Positions 23,388-30,917 of a stretch of 64,000 nt of DNA are shown here, piece after piece. Below the pieces are notes generated by a model that saw nothing but the letters and a program-made list of their open reading frames with translations, made no database searches and was not told the origin of the DNA. The position numbers and the translations under genes are program-made. Numbering within the stretch: the stretch's first letter is position 1; every line of letters starts with the position of its first letter. This stretch comes from Streptomyces sp. NBC_01317 (GTDB lineage: Bacteria; Actinomycetota; Actinomycetes; Streptomycetales; Streptomycetaceae): positions 310,001-374,000 of the forward strand of contig NZ_CP108393.1 of NCBI RefSeq assembly GCF_035961655.1, in the 5' to 3' direction.

Positions 23388-24098
23388 TCAGGGCGTGCGG
23401 GAGGGTGGCCGGACCCTGGCACGGTCCAGGTCCTCCAGCCAGCCGGCCGCGCTGTCGGTGCGCAGCAGCGACGTACCGACCAGCAGGCCCGCGAAGCCCG
23501 CGTCGAGCAGGCGCGCGGCGGCGACCGGGCTGTCGATGGCGCTGGCGCTCACCGGACACCGGGTACCGGACGCGCGGAGGGCGGGCAGCAGGGCCATGCT
23601 CCGGTCCAGGTCTCCGCGATCGCTCTCCTTGACCTTGATGTCCTTGTTGTTGACGGCGACCACGCACTCCTCGGCGTGCGGCAGCCCGTCGAGTTCCGCC
23701 TCCTGGGTCACTTCCACGAAGGGGGTGAGGCCCTCGGCGAGACAGCCGGAGATCAGGGTGCGCATGCTGGACCTGGGCAGCAGGGCGGCGGTGAGCAGGA
23801 CGGCCGACGCGCCCAGCTCCCTGGCGGTCCGCAGCTGGTCCTTGCGGGTGATGAAGTCCTTCTGGAGCAGGGGCAGATCGGTGAGCGCGGCGACATCGCG
23901 GAGCAGGGCCGTCGTTCCGCCGAACCAGCGGCCCGTCACCACGGAGATGCAGGGCGCGCCCGCGCGTTCGTACGACTCCACGATCGCGGCCGGGGTGCGT
24001 CCGCCGAGCAGGTCGTAGCCGTGCGCGTCACGCCGCTTGACCTCCATGACCAGCGGGCGCTCGGCGGCCAGCAGGGCTTCCAGGAAACGGGCGGTCAT
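23388..24098 (-). CDS. TrpC-like indole-3-glycerol-phosphate synthase homologue
   Basis: 236 aa, shorter than ordinary TrpC (about 260-270) because the N-terminal helix region is missing. The barrel keeps Glu19/Lys21 (LVMEVKRRDAHG), the second Lys in LLQKDFITRKDQL, a Glu in PFVEVTQEAE and the NN pair in VAVNNKDIKV. The usual SPS after KRA is DAH, and the SESGI loop is SASAI, removing a conserved Glu. It would close an indole-type pyrrole ring with loss of CO2 and water from a 1-carboxyarylamino-deoxyribulose phosphate. The ATG overlaps the TrpF-like stop by 4 bp. The altered residues suggest a substrate other than the anthranilate derivative. Confidence 0.82.
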   Translation of the reverse strand: MTARFLEALLAAERPLVMEVKRRDAHGYDLLGGRTPAAIVESYERAGAPCISVVTGRWFGGTTALLRDVAALTDLPLLQKDFITRKDQLRTARELGASAVLLTAALLPRSSMRTLISGCLAEGLTPFVEVTQEAELDGLPHAEECVVAVNNKDIKVKESDRGDLDRSMALLPALRASGTRCPVSASAIDSPVAAARLLDAGFAGLLVGTSLLRTDSAAGWLEDLDRARVRPPSRTP

Positions 24099-24796
24099 CT
24101 GGTCTCCTCCAGGAGAGGTACGGTCCGCCAGGCGCGGGCCAGGGCGGTGACGGCCGGCGCCGCGAAGCGTCCGTGGCCGTCGCGTGCCGCGGTGTCGACG
24201 TCGACGCCGCGGAACCCGGGGTGGCTCACGACGGCTTCGAGGCCGGGGCGGTGGGCGGGGGTGATGCCCCCGGCGAGCAGGAACGGCCGGGTGAGGCGCG
24301 GCAGCAGGTCCAGTACGTCGTCTGCGCGGAGGGACTGTCCCGTGCTGCCGATCCGGCCGTCCTCGGTGGTGGTGTCGAGGAGGAAGAGGTCCGTGCCGGC
24401 CCGTTCGTAGGCGCCGATCAGCGGGCGTTCCAGGCAGGCGCCGTCGCGCAGGTGGAGCACCTTGACCAGCACCGCGTCGGGCAGGGCGGAGCGCAGCGCC
24501 CTGACCACGGAGGGCGGCTGGTAGGCGTGCAGCTGGAGCCAGCGGAGCCCGGTGCGTCGGGCCACGGCGGCGAGGGCGTCCGGGTCGCCGAGGAAGGTGA
24601 CGAGGACCGGTTCGAGGCGGCCGGTGGCACGGGCGGCGGAGACCAGGCCGGCCAGCCGGTCCCCGGGCAGGTCCGCATGGCCGCCGGGCACCCCGTGCCA
24701 GAGGCCGACGCAGGTGGCCCCGTGGGCGGCGAGCAGGGCGATGTCGGCGGGTTCGGTGGCTCCGCAGACCTTGAGGACGCCGGCCGGCACGCTCAT
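24095..24796 (-). CDS. TrpF-like phosphoribosylanthranilate isomerase homologue
   Basis: 233 aa. LKVCGATEPADIALL holds the catalytic Cys11 and FLLDTTTEDGRIGSTGQ the catalytic Asp141. PFLLAGGITPAHRPGLEAV and GVDVDTAARDG are the phosphate-binding loops. It should carry out the Amadori rearrangement of an N-phosphoribosyl arylamine. Streptomyces normally lack trpF because PriA (HisA) serves both pathways, so a dedicated copy inside a biosynthetic operon is notable and argues for a special substrate. Coupled by 4-bp overlaps to the acyl-CoA dehydrogenase before it and the TrpC-like gene after it. Confidence 0.83.
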   Translation of the reverse strand: MSVPAGVLKVCGATEPADIALLAAHGATCVGLWHGVPGGHADLPGDRLAGLVSAARATGRLEPVLVTFLGDPDALAAVARRTGLRWLQLHAYQPPSVVRALRSALPDAVLVKVLHLRDGACLERPLIGAYERAGTDLFLLDTTTEDGRIGSTGQSLRADDVLDLLPRLTRPFLLAGGITPAHRPGLEAVVSHPGFRGVDVDTAARDGHGRFAAPAVTALARAWRTVPLLEETR

Positions 24797-25938
24797 TGGC
24801 CGAGGCCCATCATCGAGGCGATGCGGTTGTACTGGATCTCGCTGGTGCCGGAGTAGATGGTGCCGGCCACGGCGTTGCGTACGTCCTTCTCCAGGCCGTA
24901 CTCGGTCATGTAGCCGTGGCCGCCGAAGAGCTGGACGGCGGTCAGGCTGGTGGCGAGGTTGGATTCGCTGGTGAGGAGTTTGGCGATGGCGAGGTCGGTG
25001 GTGACGTTCTCGCCGGCCGCGAGGCGTTCACCGGTGTCGTACAGCCATTTGGCGGCCGTCTCCAGTCGGATCTTCGCGTCCACGATCTTGTTCGCCACGG
25101 CCTGGTAGGAGCCGATGGTCTTCCCGAAGGAGCGGCGGGTCCTCGCCTGCTCGACGAGGCGGCCGAGACGGTGCCGCATCTCCCCCACGTTGACGATGAA
25201 GGAGTAGAGGATCTCCCGTTTCATCACGTGGTCGAGCACGAGGAACCCTCCGCCGACGCGGCCGAGGACCTGGGTGGCGGGGACGCGGCAGTCGTCGAAG
25301 TAGAGCTCGCTGATGGGTGAGGTGCGCAGGCCCATCTTCTTGGTGGGTTTGCCGATGACGAGACCGGGAGTGTCCCGGTCCACGAGGAACGCGGTGACGC
25401 CGAGGGCTCCGCCGTCCGGGCGCGTACGCGCGTAGACGACGATGACGTCGGCGACCGGCCCGTTGCTGACGAAGATCTTGCCGCCGTTGAGGACGAAGTG
25501 GTCGCCGTCCCGGACGGCCCGGGTGGTCATCGCCATGGCGTCCGAGCCGCTCTCCGCCTCGGTGATCGCGTGGGCGCCGATCGTCTCGCCCGAGCAGATC
25601 CGGGTGAGGTACTTGTCCTTCTGGGCCGCCGTGCCGAACTGCTCCACGGGGACGCCTGTGCTGGCCATGGTGGTGGTGACCGAGAAACTCAGCCCCGAGT
25701 CGCGGCAGTTCTCGCCCAGGCCTTCGAGCACGTGCATGGTGGTGAGCAGGGACTGTCCAAGGCCGCCCCACTCCTCCCCGAAGGGCAGTCCGAGAATGCC
25801 GGTCTCCCGGATCAGCTTCCACTTGTCCCAGGAGAACGTGGCCTGTTCGTCCTGTTCGATGTGGCCGGCGCTGAGGGCCTCGCCCCACCGTGCCAGGCCC
25901 TCGCGCAGGTCGGTCTGATCGGCGTTCCAGCGGATCAC
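24793..25938 (-). CDS. Acyl-CoA dehydrogenase, aminoacyl-carrier-protein dehydrogenase type
   Basis: 381 aa, complete three-domain flavoprotein. AHAITEAESGSDAMAMTTRA and the NGGKIFVSNGPVADVIVVYA core bind FAD; RRSFGKTIGSYQAVANKI is the usual C-terminal signature. The Glu in YEGT of medium-chain enzymes is Ser363 (YSGTSEIQ). A Glu at 242 (MKREILYSF) aligns with the alternative base of isovaleryl-CoA dehydrogenase and of PigA/RedW/PltE, which oxidise prolyl-S-PCP to pyrrolyl-S-PCP. With a free adenylating enzyme and carrier protein in the same operon, oxidation of an aminoacyl-S-carrier is the best guess. The substrate amino acid is not established. Confidence 0.85.
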   Translation of the reverse strand: MIRWNADQTDLREGLARWGEALSAGHIEQDEQATFSWDKWKLIRETGILGLPFGEEWGGLGQSLLTTMHVLEGLGENCRDSGLSFSVTTTMASTGVPVEQFGTAAQKDKYLTRICSGETIGAHAITEAESGSDAMAMTTRAVRDGDHFVLNGGKIFVSNGPVADVIVVYARTRPDGGALGVTAFLVDRDTPGLVIGKPTKKMGLRTSPISELYFDDCRVPATQVLGRVGGGFLVLDHVMKREILYSFIVNVGEMRHRLGRLVEQARTRRSFGKTIGSYQAVANKIVDAKIRLETAAKWLYDTGERLAAGENVTTDLAIAKLLTSESNLATSLTAVQLFGGHGYMTEYGLEKDVRNAVAGTIYSGTSEIQYNRIASMMGLGQ

Positions 25939-25984
25939 GGCGAGCCTTTCGATGTACGTACGGACCGTGCGGGTCTGGGGTGGA

Positions 25985-26359
25985 TCAGTAGGCGGAGGAG
26001 CTGTGTTCGTCGAGCTGGTGCACCTCGTCGCCCTGGAGGGCCGGGGAGAAGACGCAGACCAGGCGGAGGTCCTCGTGCGGGCTCGCCACGAGGTAGTGGG
26101 GATCGTTCTCGTTGAGGGAGTACAGGACGCCCGGTGTGAGCGCGTGGGACGTACCGTCGAGCTCGATCACCTCGCCGGAGCCCTCGATGCAGTAGCAGGT
26201 CTCCAGGTGGTTGCGGTACTGGAGGCGGGACTTGGTGCCGGCGCGCACGGTGGTGTCGGTGACGCTGTAGTCGAGGCCGTCCGCGGCCGTGAGGAAGCGA
26301 CGGCTCAGGCCGTTGCCCCATTCGACGGTCTTGACGTTCTCCAGGTCACGGATAATCAT
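25985..26359 (-). CDS. EctC-like cupin (ectoine synthase family)
   Basis: 124 aa from the ATG at 26359 with GGGAG upstream (a TTG two codons earlier is less likely). The whole chain follows ectoine synthase: MIIRDLENVK, TTVRAGTKSRLQYRNHLETC, YCIEGSGEVIELDG, GVLYSLNENDPHYLVAS and LRLVCVFSPALQGDEVHQ. The metal ligands Glu53, Tyr80 and His88 have the spacing of EctC. EctC closes a ring by condensing an amide carbonyl with an amine. No ectA, ectB or ectD is near, so this orphan copy is probably a cyclase for a pathway intermediate. It begins 2 nt after the TrpA-like stop. Confidence 0.85.
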   Translation of the reverse strand: MIIRDLENVKTVEWGNGLSRRFLTAADGLDYSVTDTTVRAGTKSRLQYRNHLETCYCIEGSGEVIELDGTSHALTPGVLYSLNENDPHYLVASPHEDLRLVCVFSPALQGDEVHQLDEHSSSAY

Positions 26360-26361
26360 GT

Positions 26362-27189
26362 TCAACTCCCTGTTCTCTCTGGTGTGTTGGTTGGGATGGG
26401 AGAGACGGACCCGACGAAGTCGCGGAAGGCCCGGACGATGTCGTCGCCCTGGTCGAGTGCCTGCTCGACCGTGGCGACGCCGGCGGAACCGATGATCACG
26501 CCATCGGCGCCGCAGGCTCGTACGGCTTCCACGTCCTGTCTGGTCCTGACCCCGAAGCCGACGGCTATCGGGGACGTCGTGTGCGCCCGGAGAGCGGTGA
26601 CCGTGCCGGCCAGGTCCGCGTGGCCGGTGGCCGGCGCGGTGCCGCTGCGTCCGTAGTGGGCGACGAGATAGAGGTAGGCGGTGGCGTCGGCCGCCGCCTC
26701 CGCCCGGGTGGCGGGCGGGCTCTGCTGGTAGCAGGTGGTGACGACGGGCAGCCCCGCCTCGCGGGCGGCGGCCAGGTGGGCGGCGCGCAGCCGGGGCGGC
26801 AGCGCGTGGACGAGCAGGCCGTCCGCGCCCGAGTCGGCGATGGTACGGGTGGTGGCCGCGAGGTCCCGGTGCTTGAGCGAGTGGCTCCAGTCGGCGAGCA
26901 GCGCGATCCGCAAGGTGCGCAGTCCCGGGCGGACGGCGGCGACGAACTCCAGAACCTCGTCCAGGCCCACGCCGAGGGCGAGCGCGCGGCTCGCCGACCG
27001 GCGGATGACGGGCCCGTCGGTGACCGAGTCCGGGAAGGGGACGGCCAGTTCGAGGCAGTCGACACCCTCGTCGTCCAGCATCCGCACGAGATCGGCGAGG
27101 ACGTCGAGGGGCGGGTCCCCGGCGTTGAGGAACAGCGCGAGGCCGGGTCCCTCGCCGCCCGTCCTGGCGCGGGTGAAGAAGTCAGACAT
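26362..27189 (-). CDS. TrpA-like tryptophan synthase alpha homologue
   Basis: 275 aa from the ATG at 27189; the frame upstream of it overlaps the TrpD-like gene. The catalytic Glu47 and Asp58 are in LELAVPFPDSVTDGPVIRRS, followed by loop residues in CYQQSPPATRAEAA, a YLVAHYGRSGTAPA segment replacing the usual GVTG loop, and the phosphate site FGVRTRQDVEAVRACGADGVIIGSA. It would split indole-3-glycerol phosphate, or an analogue, into the free indole and glyceraldehyde-3-phosphate. No trpB partner is present, as in plant BX1-type indole lyases. Overlaps the TrpD-like stop by 8 bp. Confidence 0.83.
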   Translation of the reverse strand: MSDFFTRARTGGEGPGLALFLNAGDPPLDVLADLVRMLDDEGVDCLELAVPFPDSVTDGPVIRRSASRALALGVGLDEVLEFVAAVRPGLRTLRIALLADWSHSLKHRDLAATTRTIADSGADGLLVHALPPRLRAAHLAAAREAGLPVVTTCYQQSPPATRAEAAADATAYLYLVAHYGRSGTAPATGHADLAGTVTALRAHTTSPIAVGFGVRTRQDVEAVRACGADGVIIGSAGVATVEQALDQGDDIVRAFRDFVGSVSPIPTNTPERTGS

Positions 27190-28237
27190 GGGCCGCTCCG
27201 CCCGCACGGACCAATGGCCGCGCCTGGTCGGCACGGACGCGCTCGGCCAGGGCGCGGGCCGCTCCGCCCCGTACCGCTTCCTCCGCCGCCGCGACGGCCC
27301 GGCTCCAGTCGGTGAGGTGGCCGCTCGCGACGGCCAGGGCCGCGGCGTTGAGGCAGACCGTGCGGGTGGCCACCTCACCGGCGGTGCCGCCGAGGACGGA
27401 CAGGAAGTGGTCCGGCGCCGAGGCGGGGTCGGCGGCCGGGCCGAGGTCGTCGAACCCGCCCTCGGAGGAGACCAGTTCACCGGCCTTGACGGTGAACTCG
27501 CCCCCGGCGTCGCCGTTGGTGTGGATGGTGTTGTCGGCGAAGCCGAGCAGTTCGTCGGCTCCCCGGTCGTTGCTGGTCAGCCACAGGGTGCGATCGGTGA
27601 CGGTCCCCGCGAGGGCGCGGAGTCCGGTGAGCGGCGCACTCGCGGAGACCCCGGTGACCTGGGCGGTGACGGGCAGGTCGGCGAGGAAGGGACCCAGGGC
27701 GTTCAGGAAGCGGCCGAAGGGCTTCATGCTCAGCGGCGCGACGGTCCTGGCGAGCCGGGTCAGCTGCGCGGGGTAGACGAACGGCCCCGCGAAGGCGATG
27801 CCGTACCGCTCCAGCGTCCCTTCGGTCTGCTCGTACGACGACGTCAGCCGGATCCCGAGGCGTTCCAGCAGGTCGACGGAGCCGAGGCTGCTGGAGTAGG
27901 CACGTGAGCCGGTCTTGACGACCCGTACGCCCGCCGCGGCGGCGACGAACGCCGACGCGGTCGAGATGTTGAAGGTCCTGGGGCCGCCGCCGGTGCCCAC
28001 CACGTTGACCGTGCCGGGCCAGCGGTCCGCCGGCCGGGCGGGCCGCCGTTCCGCGAGCGAGTCCAGCAGGTGGCGCAGGGTCTCGTGGTCGGGGAGCCGG
28101 GTGGCCAGGGAGGTCAGCAGGGCCACGGCCTGTGCCCGGTCGAGGCTGCCGTCGCCGAGCTGGTCCCAGAACGACCGCCAGGTCTCGCGCCCGACGGGCG
28201 CGCGCTGTTCGAGCAGTCCGAGGATCGCGAGGTGCAT
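27182..28237 (-). CDS. TrpD-like phosphoribosyltransferase with altered acceptor site
   Basis: 351 aa from the ATG at 28237. The PRPP-side features are present: VVGTGGGPRTFNISTASAF (residues 79-97) and the metal-binding Asp228-Glu229 (DRGADEL). On the anthranilate side, canonical KHGNR is KTGSR (108-112) and HPAM is YPAQ (155-158). The following RREL-G-RT-FN stretch is replaced by a divergent one ending GRFLNALGPF. It should transfer phosphoribose from PRPP to an amine, but probably not anthranilate. First of four Trp-type genes in the operon; 1 bp separates it from the carrier protein gene. Confidence 0.82.
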   Translation of the reverse strand: MHLAILGLLEQRAPVGRETWRSFWDQLGDGSLDRAQAVALLTSLATRLPDHETLRHLLDSLAERRPARPADRWPGTVNVVGTGGGPRTFNISTASAFVAAAAGVRVVKTGSRAYSSSLGSVDLLERLGIRLTSSYEQTEGTLERYGIAFAGPFVYPAQLTRLARTVAPLSMKPFGRFLNALGPFLADLPVTAQVTGVSASAPLTGLRALAGTVTDRTLWLTSNDRGADELLGFADNTIHTNGDAGGEFTVKAGELVSSEGGFDDLGPAADPASAPDHFLSVLGGTAGEVATRTVCLNAAALAVASGHLTDWSRAVAAAEEAVRGGAARALAERVRADQARPLVRAGGAAHV

Positions 28238-28238
28238 G

Positions 28239-28502
28239 TCAGCTTCCTGCGACCTCTGGCCGGCGCGAGCCCGAGACGAAGGCGTCGATCGCGGCGACAC
28301 TGCGGAAGTTGTCCGGGTCGAGGTCCTCGTCGCCGATGGCGACCTCGAACCGGTCCTCGACCCAGGCGATCAGCTTCAGCACACCGAGGCTGTCGATGAC
28401 ACCGTCGGAGAGCAGGTCGTGGTCGTCGGCCAGCTCCTCGGCGCTGACGTCGGGCAGGAACTCCTCGATGACGAACTGCTTGATGGTGCCGACGTGGCTC
28501 AT
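28239..28502 (-). CDS. Acyl/peptidyl carrier protein
   Basis: 87 aa. A four-helix carrier protein with the phosphopantetheine Ser38 in SDGVIDSLGVLKLIAWVEDRF. The sequence DSLG with a hydrophobic pocket and acidic helix II fits free-standing PCP/ACP partners of discrete adenylating enzymes. It overlaps the adenylation gene by 4 bp, so it is most likely loaded by that enzyme and its cargo oxidised by the acyl-CoA dehydrogenase. Confidence 0.88.
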   Translation of the reverse strand: MSHVGTIKQFVIEEFLPDVSAEELADDHDLLSDGVIDSLGVLKLIAWVEDRFEVAIGDEDLDPDNFRSVAAIDAFVSGSRRPEVAGS

Positions 28503-30007
28503 GACGTTCTTCCTTTCGCTGATGACAGAGGGTGGAGCCGGTCGAGCGCCCTGCGGTCGACCTTCCCGGTGGCGGTCTTGGGCAGCGGCTCGTCGACGAT
28601 CCGCAGCTGGGCGGGGACGGCGGCCCTGGGCAGGCCCTGGGCGCAGTGCTTGCGCAGTTCGAGGCTGCTCACCCCGCTGCCGGGCGCGCGGTGGACCGCG
28701 GCGATCAGGACGCGGCCCTCGATGGGGTCGGGCACGGCGGCCACACCCGCTTCGAGCACGGAGGGGTGGTCGAGCAGGACCCGTTCCACCTCGGCGGTGT
28801 TGACGGCCACGCCCCGGACCTTGACCTGGTGGTCGCCGCGTCCCGTGAGGTGGAGCCGTCCCTCGGTGTCGCGCCGTACGAGGTCGCCGGTACGGAACCA
28901 GGGGCGGTCGTCGAGCCCGAGGGGGTGACCGGTGAACACTCCGGTGTGCCGGGTCCGGTCGAGGTAGCCCGCCGACTGGAAGGGTGTCGACACGTACAGC
29001 TCGCCGGAGCCCGGTCCGGTGACGGGCCGGCCGTCCTGGTCCAGGACCAGGGCCTCGACGCCGGGGAGCGGGACGCCGATCGGCACGGGTGTGCCGGTGG
29101 TGGCGTCCACCTCGTGGACGAAGCTGTCGTTGGTCTCGGTGCAGCCGTAGATGTTGTGGATCCGCGCCGAGGGGAAGAGCTTGGGCAGCCCGCCCAGGGT
29201 GCGGTCGGGGATGACGTCGCCGGTGAACATCGCGTGCCGGACGCCGGGCAGGGTCACCCCGCGCCGCTCGGCCGCGTCGAGCAGCAGGCCGTAGAACATC
29301 GGCACCGCCTGGACGACCTCGACGTCGTGGCGCACGAGCAGGTCGAGGAGGTGTCCGCCGCGGGCGGCGAGGGCGGGGTCGACCAGGACGACCCGGCCGC
29401 CGTGGGCGAGCGTGGTCCACACATCGAGCAGGCAGAGGTCGAAGTTGAGCGGGGCGTAGTTGAGGACGGTCGTGCCCGGGGTGATCGAGAAGGCGGGTCC
29501 CGCCCAGGCGGCGAAGCGGTTCACGGCGTCCCGGCCCAGCGGGACGATCTTGGGCAGGCTGGTGGAGCCCGAGGTGGTGAGCATGAACGACACCTCGGCG
29601 GCCTCGCGGGGCGAGAGCGGCTGCGGGGTGACCTCGGGGTTGGGCACCACGCCCGGGTCCTCGGCCCCGGGGGCGATCACCCGGCGGCAGCCCGCCTGGG
29701 CGAACAGGTCCGCGAGCAGGGCGGGGGCGAGGGCCGGGGACGGCAGGAGGAAGGGGCGCCGGGCGAGCAGGCACGCCAGGACGAGGGCGACGGCCGCGGG
29801 TGACTTGGTGCCGAGGACGCCGACGGGCTCGCCGGGGGTGAGCCCGATCCGGTCCAGCCGTTCGCGCTGCTGTCCCGCCTGCTCGTACAGCTCGCGGTAC
29901 GAGGTCTCCTCGCCGTTCCAGACGAGCGCGGGCGCGTCGGGGCGCTCGCGGACCTGGAGGAGGAATCCGCCGACGAGGCCGCCGGGGCCGGGGCTGTCAG
30001 TGCTCAT
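28499..30007 (-). CDS. Stand-alone amino acid adenylating enzyme
   Basis: 502 aa. Complete core motifs: A3 LTTSGSTSLPKIV, A4 region NFDLCLLDVW with the Asp expected for binding an amino group, A5 YGCTETND, A7 RTGDLVRRD, A8 GRGDHQVKVRGVAVNTAEVE and A10 PKTATGKVDRRAL. It activates a carboxylic acid, by the A4 Asp probably an amino acid, and loads it on the carrier protein encoded next. The trio of A enzyme, PCP and dehydrogenase copies the L-proline to pyrrole-2-carboxyl module of prodiginine and pyoluteorin pathways. Specificity was not computed. Its start overlaps the MaoC gene by 11 bp. Confidence 0.88.
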   Translation of the reverse strand: MSTDSPGPGGLVGGFLLQVRERPDAPALVWNGEETSYRELYEQAGQQRERLDRIGLTPGEPVGVLGTKSPAAVALVLACLLARRPFLLPSPALAPALLADLFAQAGCRRVIAPGAEDPGVVPNPEVTPQPLSPREAAEVSFMLTTSGSTSLPKIVPLGRDAVNRFAAWAGPAFSITPGTTVLNYAPLNFDLCLLDVWTTLAHGGRVVLVDPALAARGGHLLDLLVRHDVEVVQAVPMFYGLLLDAAERRGVTLPGVRHAMFTGDVIPDRTLGGLPKLFPSARIHNIYGCTETNDSFVHEVDATTGTPVPIGVPLPGVEALVLDQDGRPVTGPGSGELYVSTPFQSAGYLDRTRHTGVFTGHPLGLDDRPWFRTGDLVRRDTEGRLHLTGRGDHQVKVRGVAVNTAEVERVLLDHPSVLEAGVAAVPDPIEGRVLIAAVHRAPGSGVSSLELRKHCAQGLPRAAVPAQLRIVDEPLPKTATGKVDRRALDRLHPLSSAKGRTS

Positions 30008-30917
30008 GGCTGCCTCCGGTGGGTACGGCCCCGGACCCGGCGCCGGGATCGGCGAGCTGGACCCAGCCGCTCTTCACCGCGGGCCCCGCCGGGGTCCTGC
30101 CGGTGAAGCGCACCACCAGGCCGGCCGCGTCCGGCTGGAGTTCGAGGCGCAGCTCCTCGCCGGGCGCCACGGGCGACGAGAAGCGGGCGCCGATGCCCCG
30201 TACGCGCGAGGGGTCGCCATCGGCGTACCGGTCGGTGATCTCCTCGACAGCCAGGGCCACCACGCTCATGCCGTGCGCGATGACGGAGCCGAAGCCGGCG
30301 GCGCGGGCCGCTTCCCGGTCGAGGTGGATGGGGTTGAGGTCGCCCGAGGCGTGGGCGTACCGGCCGATCCATTCCTCGGTCAACTCGTGCGTCGCGAGGG
30401 CGGGTTCACCGGATCCGGCGGGCTTCGGGGCGGGGGCGCCCGCCGAGATGTCACCGAAGGGGTCCAGTGCGGTGGCGCCGACGAGCAGGGCGCTGGTGAG
30501 CAGCTCCGCGAAGGGCTCCGCTCCCCCGTCCGCGTCGCCGGTGAGCAGCGAGCGCAGGGCGACCCGGGTGCCGCGTGGCTCGCGGCGGGCGCCGAGCACG
30601 TCGAGCCGTACGGTCACCCGCTCACCGGCGGCGACGAGCCTGCGGCAGCGGATGTCCTGGCCGAGGTGGACGACGGACACGGGTCCCGTCTCGGCGGCGG
30701 TCAGCGCGGCGACCGTCTGCTCGGCGACGGTGTGGGCGAGGACAAACGCGTGCACGGGCGAGGCGGGTCCGGCGGCCGGGTGGCCGGTTCCGGCCGCCGG
30801 GAGCGCGGACCGTACGGCGTCCCGGTAGGCGGCGAGCTGCGCCGCGGTGACGGTGGAGGCCGCCGCGGGGGCGAGGGCCTGGGCCACGGTTGTCTCCTCG
30901 ATCGGTGTGGTGGTCAT
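29997..30917 (-). CDS. MaoC-like dehydratase (double hot-dog)
   Basis: 306 aa from the ATG at 30917. The C-terminal hot-dog has the hydratase motif YAHASGDLNPIHLDREAARAAGFGSVIAHGMSV, with catalytic Asp and His. The N-terminal half (residues 25-160, VHLGQDIRCRRLVAAGERVTVRLDVLG) is a degenerate hot-dog, as in HadAB-like or FAS-type MaoC fusions. Predicted to dehydrate 3-hydroxyacyl-ACP (trans-2-enoyl product) made by the cluster's ketosynthase and ketoreductase. Overlaps the ketosynthase gene by 4 bp and the adenylation gene by 11 bp. Confidence 0.85.
   Translation of the reverse strand: MTTTPIEETTVAQALAPAAASTVTAAQLAAYRDAVRSALPAAGTGHPAAGPASPVHAFVLAHTVAEQTVAALTAAETGPVSVVHLGQDIRCRRLVAAGERVTVRLDVLGARREPRGTRVALRSLLTGDADGGAEPFAELLTSALLVGATALDPFGDISAGAPAPKPAGSGEPALATHELTEEWIGRYAHASGDLNPIHLDREAARAAGFGSVIAHGMSVVALAVEEITDRYADGDPSRVRGIGARFSSPVAPGEELRLELQPDAAGLVVRFTGRTPAGPAVKSGWVQLADPGAGSGAVPTGGSHEH

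Noticed and set aside
23388..28237. Trp genes as a simple tryptophan supply set, as in the CDA cluster
   Set aside because: trpE, trpG and trpB are missing, and the TrpD acceptor site differs from anthranilate-using enzymes.
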